64,000 nt of DNA, from assembly GCA_030268105.1 (NCBI GenBank), contig BSDZ01000112.1:1011501-1075500 (forward strand), in the 5' to 3' direction. Shown here piece by piece: positions 11,440 through 24,400 of this stretch (the first letter of the stretch is position 1; the number at the start of each line of letters is the position of its first letter). A program made the translations under genes and the position numbers. This DNA comes from Volvox africanus. Taxonomy: Eukaryota > Chlorophyta > Chlorophyceae > Chlamydomonadales > Volvocaceae. The notes under the pieces were generated by a model. The model was not told where the DNA came from. It saw only the letters and a list, made by a program, of their open reading frames with translations, and did not search any database.

Positions 11440-13309
11440 GCCGGCTATGTGCTCCTTACAAAAAAATTTCCCGATGCATATCGTCAAGTCGTGTTCCCAG
11501 TGGGTGTTTTGGAAGAGCTTTTTGCGAGCTGCCATTCACCGTGCCCTCCTCATTCATCATATGCGTGTTGCGCACAGTGCAAGGACACCTCCCGACAGTT
11601 CATTGTCAACCCGCATTTCGCTGCCCAATCACAAAAACCCGCAGGAAGGAAGGCACGACACCGCCCGCTACTGCAGCTCCCTCTGGACCAACCCCTGCGG
11701 CCCCCACTTTCGCCGTTCCTCCAACCGCCCAACAATCCACGGTACTTGCCTCGCCTCCACCCTTACCTGCTTCAACACAAACGCCACTGACTGTCAGCGC
11801 ATCCGCCTCGGCAACTCCCGCTACCACTGGCGCAACCATAAACAGTAGCGGCAGTAGCAATAGCAGTAGCAGTAGCGGGAGCAGTAGCGGCCTGCTTGAC
11901 AATCTCCTAATCCGCATCCTGGCTTCTGTGGCTGCCATCATGGCGGTCATTAGCGTCTTCTACAGCATCGTATTCTACGGCGCCTCAAGTGCGGAGGAGG
12001 GGCCCTAGGGACGGGGCCAGTATGCTTTAGAGAACGGGAAGACTTACATAGGAGCGTCCCGGATGGCTGAGATGTTAGACTTACATCACGAGCTCGCAGC
12101 AGTCGTCATGGAGAGTCGTGCAGATGCCGCGGCGATACCGTGCCGAATGCCTATGCAGTTTATGTTTCAGTAGCGGCAGATCAGGCAGTATCCCCGGGGC
12201 CTCTAAAACTAGCTTGATTCAGCCGGTTAGGTGCAGTATTCGAAAGTATTCGGTCGCGGTGGCCGACGCGTGTTGTACATTTCGTATTTTGGCGTGATGT
12301 TGTGGCACCTGAATGCCTGCGTCCGGCCTGGGCAGTTGTTTTGCCGTGGTGTTGTGTCGTGGTGCCACTTTTGCGGTGGAACCGGGCTATGTTGCCGTAA
12401 TGACACAGTAGTCCACGTGATGATTCCCTCAACTACTAACTCACCCAACCGCCTCTAACGGCTCGGGAAAAAACAACATAACCCACAGATGCAGTTTACG
12501 TCTTCAAAGATCAGTTGGCCGCAATTACCAAAAAGGACTTCGTTCCATACTCGGAGCGTCGGCGGTTGGAGCAGGTGAGGGGCATGGATGTGAGTTTTTT
12601 TTGACATGCAGCTGGTCACCGTGGGCGGGATGTTGATACATGTGACGATATGCTGGTGCCACTGCTCTACCGTTGCATCGTGAGTTTCAATCGGGCCTTC
12701 TAGTGGTCTTTCAATACGACCTATTGAACCACACGGCTACCTCGCGGCGCAGCCTTAGCCCCATAAACTTAGCCCCATGGCGTTCTCTTCGTCTCAGTGT
12801 TGATGGCATTAAGGGACCCGTGGCATAAGGGGTTGTACCGCGCCCACCCATTGGCCGATGCGCTGAATGGGTACCGTGCGGCGTATTCCGTATCATTCTT
12901 TACTATTGGTATTGCCAATCACCACATGCACAATCGATGCAAAGGAAACGGCGGGCGCATCCTCGACTCTGCGATATGGAGTAGGTGCTCAAGCGTTGCT
13001 AGTGCGTGATTACATGTTAGTGACTTCTTCCCGCAGGAGGTGCTGGCAAAGCTGGAGGCGGAACAGGCAGAGCGGCTGAAGGGACGTGGCGGCAGCGGGG
13101 AGGAGGGAGTACCAGGGGTGTCTACCGACACAGCGGCGACGCCAGGGGTGGCGGCGGTAGAAGGTGCGGAGGAGGGGTGGGCAGGCGGGCGCGAGGGCCA
13201 GAGATACGGGACGGATAATGGGGCGGGCGCGTGTGAATGCGCACGAAAGCAGGGGTGGCGACAGAGCACAGGGCATGGGGCCGCACTTCGATTGGGGAAT
13301 GTACCGTGA
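11440..13309 (+). CDS. Unidentified single-pass membrane protein with C-terminal coiled coil, 5' end missing
   Basis: Four exons join in phase: 11440-11564, 11645-11988, 12489-12574 and 13037-13309 (stop). The first encodes a conserved-looking segment (VLLTKKFPDAYRQVVFPVGV). The second gives a Pro/Ala/Thr- and Ser-rich linker followed by one clear transmembrane helix (LLIRILASVAAIMAVISVFY). The third and fourth give NAVYVFKDQLAAITKKDFVP, then a charged helix (RRRLEQEVLAKLEAEQAERL) and a Gly-rich tail. The intron at 11989-12488 uses donor A|gtgcgg, so the stop at 12006-12008 seen when reading through is intronic. I do not recognise the family. A chloroplast membrane protein is one guess, with no direct support. 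The start codon lies upstream and was not identified. Confidence 0.65.
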
Positions 13310-15302
13310 TGTCATCGTGGGTTGGTGTTGGACTGTGCGGCGGCCCTTCCCGGCGCTGACACCAACACCAGAAACTGCGTTCCGCTGCTGTCATTACCGC
13401 TGAGGCGAATGCCAAGCGGTGATTCGTTGGCATTACCATTAATCGGAATAAACACAACCAGGCGGGCTTATCACCGCATGGCCCCTTGTTGCTTGTTCCA
13501 CTGGTCTTACGGGTTCGATAACTGGGTGCGCAGCTTAGCGATACCTGCAATAAGGACGGCGTGCGTGCCTGGCAATAAAACCTGTCCTTACGAGGAAAGG
13601 TTTGCCTGCTCTTGCCGCCGAGTTCTCCCCTTGTTTATCTTCTCGTCGGCCAAGGCTACCTTGCTTAGAAACATCAGCACCAAAACACAATTGCCACCTC
13701 CACTACCACCAGCAACAACGTTGTTCATCGCTACATGCCACCTCGTCCACACCATCTCCTTAGGTAGTTCGTGTGTGTGTTTGTCTGTGGCTTGATGTCA
13801 GACGCTCGGTAGTGGAGAGTGGTGTTGCAGTTATCAGATAACATAGGTAATGTGGCAACTTCAGCAAGTGCTTCGCGGCCAGGAGCGAGGTGTATCGCTT
13901 CTATGCCCCCCGCGTCCGTTCTTCCTCTCCCCTTTCAACCCCCTCCATCCTGCCCGAGTCCGTTGTTTGTCGTGCCTCTTTAACCCCACCCAGATCGTGT
14001 GACTTGCTACTAGCCCCGTTTTTGCAAAGTCCGGTGTCCTGTAAATATCTCCCGTATATATCTGATGGATTCTTCCCATCGACCTGCAGACGGCGGAAGT
14101 TCCACCGAGCTTCTGAACCTGCTTCCTAGCAGCAGCAAGAAATAAAGGCACAAGTAGTACGGTGCTAGCACGGTACCCAAGAACTACAACTTCGGGGATG
14201 TGGCTTGGCTCAGGGCGTGCATTAACAAGGCTGGCACGTGAATTTCCAGGATATTCCCGGACAAGGCAGGACAAAGGCGCGCAATTGGAGCTTGCGCGGA
14301 AGGAAGGGCGTGTCGCAGATTTTCCCGTCGGGCGCCTTGTGGCCATGCTTCAGCCAAAAGAGTGAATTCAAGACCCGTTGGTGTTTAGTGGTGGAGGGGT
14401 ATAGAGGAAAACAGCGGAGTTGGCAAGGAGGGGGATCGAAGGGGTGGGGCTCGCTTCACAGCGGGCAACCCCAATAGCTTACTGCTGGTGAGGTAAACGA
14501 GACGGCAAAGTGAGCCCTATGATCCCATTTCGTTACATGGTACGCCTGTCAGCTCCTGTTTCCTCCTGACAGACGGGCCAACGCAGAATATCTGTCGAGC
14601 GTTGTACCTTGGTAAAGGTAAATCAGTAAAAACGCAGAGATTGATTCACGGCATGTAGAGGTATTGTATTGTCAAAAGTGGCGAGGAGCATGGGCTTGAA
14701 ATCCCGTTTCGATCTTTAATTGCGACCGATCATTTGCAAGGGGCCGTGGTGCAGGACAGGGTGAGCTAGGATTGATTCGCGCGCATGGATGGGTGGTGTT
14801 CATTCATGAGTCGGCGGCCTGGGGTGCTGGAGGCGTTATCGTGGTATGGGTGTGGCACTGGTGTTTGGTTCCATGGTATTGCAGCGGCTCCGTGTCTTCA
14901 TGGGCTTGGCAAGTACTTACCTTCCGACTGCCAGTCAGCAGTGTATGTCGGCGAAAGGTTCCTGGTGCGGGTTGAGGTTGAGGTGACGATGAGTGAAAAG
15001 TTCAGAACCGTCAAGTTGTTATTATGATACCGCATATCAGCTGACAGAGTTTAACGAAAGCTGGAAGAAGGGCTGGGCCCTCAACGTCTGTACGGTATGA
15101 TTGCTTAGACAACAGCTTGGACATTGAGAGTTAGACATACGTAGCGAGAGTGCAGGGCACATGAGGTGCACAAGTTGGGAGTAGTGCCGATTTCCGATAC
15201 CCACCCCATTTCCAATTCCTGTGCTTGGTGAACGGTTGCCCACCCTATCCATGTGAAGGTTCCGTCCCAAGCGCGCTCAACAGAACCAGCAGTACCTCTC
15301 AG
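13310..15302. other. No firm gene
   Basis: I find no exon with supported splice sites on either strand. A plus-strand frame at 14785-15027 (HGIAAAPCLHGLGKYLP) is open and could be an upstream exon of the gene at 15303, but nothing fixes its borders. The 3' untranslated region of the gene ending at 13309 should lie at the left. Confidence 0.4.
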
Positions 15303-16085
15303 GTTCCGGCTTTGCTGCTGCACACATGAATGACCAACAAACAGATTTTTCCATGCTGGATCATTTTGGTGATGCGCGCAAGGTACGTTCGCGTTGGAGA
15401 ACCAATCCTGACCCGTTATCTGAACCCCTGTTTATTGCCGCGTCCGCTGCAGCCATTCTCCGTGTGCACCAAGTCCGAAGGCCACTGTGGCGTTGAGAGT
15501 TATGGAGTGTACGGTGCCAACAGGCAGTTGGCAAGCTGCAAGTTTGTGTACCGCATCGCATTGCATAGCGTTCAGTCCACATTCGGGTCTCAGCCCCACT
15601 CTACTATGCTCCACTGACGCTATAGTGGTCAGCGGTATGGCCGTGAGGGCCTTGACGAAGTACCGGGCTTTCACGCATCTGATGCAAAGCAGTGGTTTCC
15701 GATAGCTGACGATCTGCTAGCAGCACGAACCCCCTGTACGAATTAAGGTGACCCTCCTGGGGGCTGTTGAACGGCGCTCTCGCCACTGCACACAGCATCA
15801 AATAAGCTAACCAGTCAGGTTGCTTGGTGGCCGTCTATCCTCGGGGCGGCTGAGCGGGCGTTGGCTGACCGTCCTCCTCTGCAAAACGGCAAACTCTCCT
15901 TGAGCTGTACGGCCCGGTGCAGTGCCCGGGTTTGTTGGCCCACCAGGCGCCAGGGGCCCGCGCTCACCCAGCTAGCCTTCTCATCTCTTTGTACCAAACC
16001 CATCGAGCATTATCTCCATTTTCTCAGACAGCTTAACAAAGACCTGGCCCGTGATTGCTACAATGACTGTGTGGAAATCTCTTGA
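15303..16085 (+). CDS. Unidentified gene, last two exons
   Basis: Exon 15303-15382 follows acceptor ctctcag, starts in phase 1 and ends at AAG|gtacgt. It reads GSGFAAAHMNDQQTDFSMLD and ends FGDARK. Exon 15819-16085 follows cagtcag and continues in phase with VAWWPSILGAAERALADRPP, ending in a Leu/Asp-rich tail and stop. The VAWWPSIL...AAERALA block looks like real coding sequence. I have a vague sense of it in algal low-complexity proteins but cannot name a family. Upstream exons are missing. The last exon could in principle end earlier at an unseen donor. Confidence 0.5.
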
Positions 16086-18414
16086 TCCGTCCCCTCCCGA
16101 GCGGGGCGGCCCGGGTCCTCACCCAGATCTTCATCGTCGTCCTCTGGTTGCTCGTCGTGCTTCGAAAGCTCCAAATCTTCACCGCCTTGGTGATTAGTGG
16201 CCCCCTGTGGCCTCATCCAAAACCAACCTCAGAAATGCCGGGCTCCGTCTCGGTGCAATTGAATGTGCCGTACAGGTTGTTGGATCACCGAGGTCCATCA
16301 TCCATCTCTGCCACCGCTTTCACGGCTGTCTGCTGCTGCCGACGTCACAGACTTGACATGTCACCACTGTGCCACAGCCATCTCTTTCCGAAGGCTTCAG
16401 ACACGACAGTGGGCATGAATAGATGAATCAACCAAACTTGATAGGCCAACACATGGGAGGAAAGCCACAGTGCTGATTAAAAGGAGAAAGTAGACGCAGA
16501 ATACAAGACTATTTCAGCTGTAGCAGCTGTTCTACGTCTATGTCTTGGGTGCAGGGCTACAAACGTATCAGACAGGCGATCACCACGCGCTGCTGCCACT
16601 TCTGCTGCTGTGTTATTTCTGCTGAATAAATTATATTGTAATAACGGATTCCGCTGTGAATTGCAGTTCTTGGAATTCTATATAGATAGGCGATGCATGC
16701 ACAAAAATGCAGGATAGACCTGTTACGGACGCCACGGTACATGCACGTGTATGCCTGGCCGTGAAAGGCCCATACATAGTGTTGTGTGGAAGGTGTTTGT
16801 GCGGGTGCTACGCTCTAGACGTTTGGGCTCCACTGTATGTGCGTGTTCACATGTGTATGTGTATGTGTGTTCAAGGTCAGTGCTTTAGTTTAGCTATTAC
16901 TTGATGGATATGTTGTCTGACATTGCGGATATGGTCCCCCCCCTCCCGAATGATGGTTGTTTGAGGCGGGCACACAGATGCGCCTACAAGAGGTGTCTCC
17001 AACTCCACGCACGTACTCTCTGTCAGCAATCTCGACATATGTATGTACGACAAAACTCCCTGAAGCCACTCACACAGATGTAAGCCATAGATACGCCGAT
17101 GTAGTCATGCCTTATTACATAACAAATAAACAGATATACAGCTGACCAGTAGCGGAGTTGACGCCTTAGTTGATTCGGCAGATTCCGCTGGATGCTGGTG
17201 GTGGGTGCTGAACCTGGGAAAACCACTGATTTCGGAGAAGTCGGCATGGGAGACTGGATGAGGGTGCCCCAAAACACCGGGGATGGTAGGGACTGCCAGG
17301 TTAGTGGCCACGGGTGATGTACCCCCCTATCCTACACACATATAGATATACAAACATGTACCCAAGCAACATTAGGGACACGGCACGGACGCGAACACAT
17401 GCATTCTAACCCTCCGAAGCTTGTGAGCAAAAGCAAAGTGAGCGCCGCACACAGCAGCAGCCCCCCTGCCTGCATGCATGTTGACCAAGTTAAGGCCGGT
17501 GCCTTGTTATAGATATGAGATGTAGTTGCAACGGCAACCCAGGTTAATACTTCGTTCGACTTGTGCAATATATAAGTTAACACGCAGTATTGCGATTTTG
17601 GACGCTTTTATTTCCTGCTTATATTGACTTTTCACGCAATTGCTTGATTTCAGTCATTCAGAAAGCTGTGTATACATGACATAGATGGGGTAACACAGAA
17701 GGTATGTGAGCAGGATAGCCACCATCGACATGATATGATATGATTGAAACCAACAGAAGCTTAGCCGAGATGAACACGCCGCAGGGGATGGAGATGAACA
17801 CGCGCATGGTCGAGAAGGCTTGCTTTGCCCTGATGAGACTTTACATGTCCGGCCGGTGTCGACATTAACATGTTGGTATTAAATCAGATAAGCAGCAGAC
17901 TACAAATGCATCTACCGTGTGTGACTCAATATGTGACTCAATACACGTACGTCAAAACTGAAACCGAGATAGCACAGGCTGTGTGTGCACCGTCCCGCTA
18001 CGTACTTAGCTTATTCACGGTAGAAGCATTCTGAAGCCCACCGTTATTCCCGTCACCATACTGATAGAGATTGTGCCTTCCATAACGAAGAAGCCGAGCG
18101 TTCTGGAACATTAAAAGAGAGCTAGAATGACACAAACCAGAGACCGTAGCACACAACGTTAGCGAGCCATCAGCCTAACTTTCAATGCAACCCGGATTGA
18201 ATCGCATCACATGCATCCAGCCATTGCCATCCCCCTCACCCTATAACCCGCCCCATATAAACCACCATGCCGCTCATTACTGGTACCCCACAAGGCCCCA
18301 CCTCTCGGTCTGAGTGAGGGAGGACAAGCAATTGGCAACGACTGCACGATACGACCCTATTCGCTGTCCCCGAACACAATACAGGACAGCGTGTCTGACC
18401 CCTGCGCCTCCCTC
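16086..18414. other. No firm gene
   Basis: On the minus strand 16118-16206 reads an acidic peptide (GGEDLELSKHDEQPEDD) between an acceptor and a donor. On the plus strand the same bases read as a hydrophobic segment. Neither is convincing alone. The rest holds short random frames. The left part should include the 3' untranslated region of the copper ATPase gene, which ends at 18415 on the minus strand; a minus-strand TGTAA, the usual volvocine poly(A) signal, occurs near 17842. Confidence 0.4.
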
Positions 18415-21400
18415 TCATTTGCCTATTAATGCAACCGCTGCTGCTGCTGCTGCTGGCTGGGCCGCTTCTGAGGTCCCTGGTGCGCTGCCCGGTGCCCTTC
18501 CTGCCCGCAGTAGTAGACTATTGCTGACCACCGCTACGGAACTAAACGCCATCATGGCGGCTGCCGCTGAGGGATTGAGCGACAGACCCAATGATGGCAG
18601 AAGCGCACCTACGGAAATACCAAAAGAGTTGACACCAGGTGGTGGTGGTGGTGTCCGACGCATCGTGAGTGTTTGGTACATCAACACAGCAACTGTGTCT
18701 ATGGGAGAAAGCAAGCCATTCGGTATTACGGACCTTGTTGAACTCCACGACTTAAACACAGCCCCGAAACCCGCCGACCCGACCTAAGCCCCTTATCCGC
18801 AGCAATCTCAATCGCAAAGATCCATCCTCGTGCACTTCATCCTTCTGATTCACAGTGCCCTACGGAGCCTCGTTTTCCGTCGTCCATTAGCCCATATTTG
18901 ACAAATACCCAAACGATTTACAATCCACGTTTCCTTCCTCTCGCCCTCCCCAGAAACACACATACATTCTTGTGCATATATATCTACATATCTACATATC
19001 TACATATCTATATATACTATATACTATATACTATATACTATATACTATATATCTATATATTTATATATCTATGTATAGTTATATACATATATGCCATTCT
19101 TAAAGGAGGTACACACACACCTGCTGCCAATGGAATACCCACGATGTTGTACATTAGCGCCCATGCCAGATTCTGTTGGATCTTGTTCAACGTTGCGGAT
19201 CCGAGATCCAACGCATCCAGGATTTGGCTCAGGCGGTCTCCCATGAGCACTACCCCACTCGCCTCTCCTGCGGCGTCCAGTCCCCCCTGCGAGAGGCCAC
19301 CACAGGGGGACTAGCCTCTTGGACATCAGTTGTCTTTTTCCATGATAAGGGGTGATTCAAATCAGAATGAGAGATGTAAATGAAGAAATGAGGCTGGTCC
19401 TTTCTTTCAGATGGTGGCAAAAGGGGGATCGGCTACTTTCCTTTCGCTATAAAAAGGGTTGTGTTCCTGTCCCAGTAGCGCTGTGTTCCTGAGGGCCCCG
19501 GTTCTCTTCCTCCCAACGCTGCGGGTCCGGGTCCGGGTTGGGGGATGAAGTCCGCGGACGTAGCCGGGGGCTGGAGTCGTGGAGTTGGGGAATGATGGTG
19601 TGTGCATCATGACGAGAGGTGCATGACAAGGTTACGTAATACCGTTTCCTGTTGGTGGTGCATGCGATTCCGCCAACCTGGGTTTCAGTTTTGTACGAAC
19701 GAAATGGATAAAGTTAAGATCACACCGCACGGACGCAAGCACTCACGCCGTGAGCACAACATACCTTGAGCGCAACACCCACGTCGGCGGCCGCCAGCGC
19801 CGGCGCGTCATTTACGCCATCTCCCACCATCGCCACGACCCGCCCCTTCGCCTGTAGTCGCCGGACCGCCTCGAGCTTCTGCTCGGGGGATAGTCCACCC
19901 GCCGCCGCGTCCGCGACCACCCCCGCCGCCGCCGCCACCGCTGCCACCGTTGCCGGGTCGTCGCCCGACATCACATGCACGCGCTTGCCCCCCGCCGTCA
20001 GCGCCGCTACCGTCGCAACGGCATCTGGACGGAGAGTGTCACGCAGCCAAATCCGGCCAACAACGCCACGGCCCTCTGCCGCCACCCAAACGGAGGTGGC
20101 TCCCGGCGCCGCCGCCTCTGGTGGCGGCGCCGTCAACAGAGCCTCGGCAGCGGGGCCGCCGCCACCGATCGCGTCGAGAGCCCACTCCCGTCGGCCTACG
20201 GCCACCCAGCGCCCGCCCACCTGGGCTCGCACACCGCGCCCCGCTGCCGTCATTGCCGTCTCCGCCGGTGACGGCGCCGTCAGGCCGCGGTGTCGCGCCT
20301 CCGCCAGGACGGCGTCAGCCAGCGGGTGCCGGGTGGCGGACTCTACTGCCGCCGCTAAGCGCAGCACGGCATCCTCGGGACTGTCACAGCTGTTGCTGTT
20401 GCCACTGCCGCTACTACCCGCTTCCAGAGCAGCGTCAGTAAGGGCGACCTGAACTCCCAGCACCTTGAGCTTACCTGGACAAAGCACAAGAGGGCTGGAA
20501 ATAGGTTTAATAGATCTGATATCTTTATACTTATCCCTCTACTTGTATTTTACTTCAACCACGCCGGGATCAAACTTCTGAAAAGTCGATATTCATACCA
20601 CTGCAGTATCACAGTTCTAGTCAGTCAACCCGTGGCGCTCACTCCCCCCTCATCGCCCTCCATGCGGCGGTCGAGCCCTGAGGGGGGGTGTTCTGGGGGG
20701 TGCAGTTGTTATTCTCCAAGTGCGTCATACGGCTGTTGTGCGCCATCGCAATAAAAGAAGCACCCTATCTCCCTACTCGCTGTGGAATAGATATGCCTAG
20801 ATCTGCTTTCACATAAGCCTCCGCCCTCCACGGCTTCCTCCGTCTCGGGCACCTCCTCACCCTCCGTCAACGTCCCCGTCTTGTCCAGTACGACTGTGTC
20901 AACCGCCGCCAACCGCTCCAGCACGTCGCCGCCGCGGACCTAAGAGTGCGCATCCACGTCCCCAGTAACAGATTGGTTTAACCATAATCATAATAAATTG
21001 TCATCGCGTTGAGGTGGTACCACGAGAGGTTATCGCATGGAGGGGGGAAATGACGGCTGCGGGGTATCGTATGCGGGGTTGGGTGCCGTGACTGATCCGT
21101 GAGGGAGCGGTGAGGGAGCGGTGAGGGAGCGGTGAGGGAGCGGTGAGGGAGCGGTGAGGGAGCGGTGAGGGAGCGGTGAGGGAGCGGTGAGGGAGCGGTG
21201 AGGGAGCGGTGAGGGAGCGGAGAGGATGGGGCGGAGAGGATGGGGCGGAGGGGGTGGGATGAAGGGGAAGTGAGGGGCTGGAGGGGGTGGGGTGGAGTTG
21301 AACATACAGGGCCTGGTGCTGTTGAGGAGGAGCGAAACCTCCAAACCGTCCATGGAGGGGGGATAAGACGGACATTCCAAATGTGGAGATGAGGCGAAGC

Positions 21401-24400
21401 CAGTGCCGTATGGAGGTGCCGATGGTGATGGGGTCCTTAACGGCAAGATGACGGGCTATGAGGGGTGGTGATTCCCATCCCTTCCTTGGACCTATCTTAC
21501 CAGAAGCCCTCTTCGTGCACCTAGAGACGAGGCGACCAGCACAGCCGTGGGAGTGGCCAGCCCCAGAGCGCAGGGGCACGCAACCACGAGCACATCCACA
21601 GCGAGTCTCAACGCGAGAAGTAGCGGCGACGTCGACAGCAGCGAATCGTCGTCCAATGCCGCCGCTGCTGCGCCGCCGCCCCAGCCACCAGCGCCTACGA
21701 GGCCGTGTAAGAGAACGAACGCAAAGTAGGAGTGGCTTTATCCATTCTCATCCATACTCATGTATTAAACAAGCATAAGGTAATGTCGCGTACCAACTGT
21801 CCAAAAGCACTGTATTATTATATGTAATCGTTTTACAGGACGCGAAAGGGACCTTTAAGAGAAGATCTCTGCAACAGAGAGTGTCACGGGAAGCCCCGAA
21901 CACTTGGGGTCCTGGAGCATCGTCATTAGAAATCATGGCAAGGGAGCTGCGGGAGGACGCAGACATGAATAGGGGAGGGTGCCGCGAGGGCGGGGAACGC
22001 CCGAGACGAGGGAAATGAAAAACGAAACACTACTTAACACTACTAAGCACCACGACGCACTACGACACGCAAGCAAACATGCCGGAGCACCAGATGGTGT
22101 GGTCGGTGTCCACTTCGAACGGGGTCGGTGAAATTGCTGTTAAGGTGCACGAAACGTGTATACGAGGAGAATTGAACAAGGGAAGAAGTAATACCGCGAG
22201 GGTGAGGGCGGGGCGGTGTTCCATCTGACAACGGCAATATGATACGGAAAACGGAATGCAGGCAATGGGGGTGTAATGGCTACTTGTTGGGTACAAAGGG
22301 GGAGAGGGTGAAGGGCGTGAGGGGCCGTGGATGAGGGAGGAAAGAAACCGCGACGGGCAGAGGCCAGTTTACCACGTCCCGCTCCTTACCCACCAGAATG
22401 TCCCCCCCACCCCCCACCACCCCCAACCCCACCCCCAACCCCACCCCCAACAACAGCAACGACGTAATTACGGCTTACCATGGCTGTGGTAGGAGGCCTC
22501 AACGGCCGCCCAGCCACTGCCGGCCAGATCCGGGTCCAGCACTTGGGGAAACAGTTGTGGCCCCGCCGTCAACCAGAACAAAAACGTGGCGGCCGCTGCG
22601 GTCATGACGCCGAAACAGAAGCGGCCTGCTACGGTATCCGCCAGGCGCTGCACAGGCGCCTCACGTGCCTGAGCATCAGACACCAGCCGCGCGATGCCTG
22701 AATGGCAGGGGATGTGAGGGGACCGGAACTCACTCGTGCGCAGAAGCGGGCCGACGAGGAAGCCAAAGAGAGTGAGTGAAAAGTGACCCTTACCCCTACC
22801 CGATCATTCCGGCCCCCACCGCCCTACCTGACAACGTTGACCTTGCCCCCGTGGCGGTAGCTTTCATTGTGACGGCCCCTTCATACGCCACAGTGCCCCC
22901 CACTAGCCGGCTGCCCGGTCCCTTAGCCCGCAGGGCCGACTCGCCGCTGAGCAGCGACTCATCGCAGCAGCACTCTCCGGACAGCACCTCCCCATCCACA
23001 GGCACCTTCTCGCCTGTCTCGCGAGTCCGCGAGAAGAGGGAGACGAGAAGCATTAAGATGGATGGGAAGGGGGAAGGGGGTGAGGTTTAGGCTGGGGAGA
23101 GGGATAATTTAGGTAAGAGAAGATGGAGAGGGAGAAGAATAGTGCAATACAACAAACGCCGTAATATATGACGTAAAATTGGGGGGATTATAAGACTGTT
23201 TAAGACCGCACTTGCACTCCCCTCGTACTCCCTCCCCTCTCTCCCCTCCCCTCCCCTCCCCCATAAACCTGGCAGGATCCGCAGTATGTCCCCAGCGCGC
23301 ACGCTGTTGGTCGGCACCTCCAAGTACTCCACCGCCGGCCCCGCCCCCGCCTTGCCGGCGACGGCCGCTCCGGAAGCCGCTGCCGCCCCTGGAGCTACTC
23401 CCGGGTCCAGCACCAGGCGGGCAGTGGCGGGGATCAATCGGGCGAGTGACCGCAGGTCCGCCGCCGCTTGCACCTAAGGCGGGTGGGGAGGGCAGGGCGA
23501 ACCGGCCGGAATCCTCAACTGAGTCAAACTCAGTTCGCCAAACCCTACCCTCAACCCGCGGGTCTGCCCCCCTCTCACCTTTGCCCTTGCTTCCAGCGCC
23601 CGCCCCAAAAGGACAAAAGCCAGCAGCATCACGGGCTCCTCGAGAAATGACGCATCCGCTGTCAACAGTGGCCCTGCAGCAGCTGGGGAGCAGCAGCAGC
23701 CACAAGGGGGGGAGTGGATGATGGCGCAGCGCGTCATCAGCGGCATCCCCAGAGGAAGAACAAAGGGCAGGTAATCCTGGAAGACACATGAAGTGCGTTG
23801 GGGTTTTGGCAACCGAATCATAACCGAATCATAGAATAGTTGAAGTGAAAGAGAGACGGATTTTGTTCAAGAATGTTTCTTCCTCACCTGCGGTCGCGCT
23901 CCCCAATACCCCCCGCAGCAGGCCCCCTGCGGCCCCCGCCAGCCCCACCGCGAAGGAGGCGGTGGAGCCCAGTGCCACAAGGCTCTCCATGTTGGGGTTG
24001 CCCGCCAGCAGGGCCTTGAAGCCGCTTACCAGCAACCTTCGGAAAAAGGAATGGATAAGAGGGTTGGGCGAAAACGGTTGTGGGAAACGTGGGTGGGAAA
24101 AAAGGTGGGGAAGGATGAGGGGACGACTAGATCTGAGACCTGGCACCGCTGCCGGTGTGAAACGCAAATTCCTATTTCGTGGAAAAATTATGGAAGTAAG
24201 GAAACCGGGGAAATGGGGAAAAAACGCAAAAAAGCACGAAAACTACGGCTGAAAGCCCCAGCGGGAACATATCAAACAAATTGCATATCGGCCAGTCAAT
24301 TAATTGACCGCATCATCCAGTTACTGAGCAACTCGACTTCCAGTGCACGCAGCTCTGCGCGTCCCCTTCACGCCTTGTTGGCTAGCCCCGAAACCGTCCA

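Noticed and set aside
12001..12008. Stop codon after YGASSAEEGP as the end of the membrane protein
   Set aside because: Donor A|gtgcgg at 11988 joins in phase to AVYVFKD at 12489, followed by a further phased exon, so this stop is better read as intronic.
16082..16426. Plus-strand 114-codon frame starting with a hydrophobic helix
   Set aside because: No splice or start evidence, and the minus strand gives an equally plausible acidic exon; left unannotated.
19766..20452. Plus-strand 228-codon Ala/Ser/Pro-rich frame
   Set aside because: It is the antisense shadow of copper ATPase exon 13, whose minus-strand frame carries HP and GDGVND motifs.
21668..21729. Upstream extension [19 protein letters not shown] of copper ATPase exon 11
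   Set aside because: Open in frame and hydrophobic, but its acceptor does not match the phase of exon 10, while the acceptor before 21667 does.
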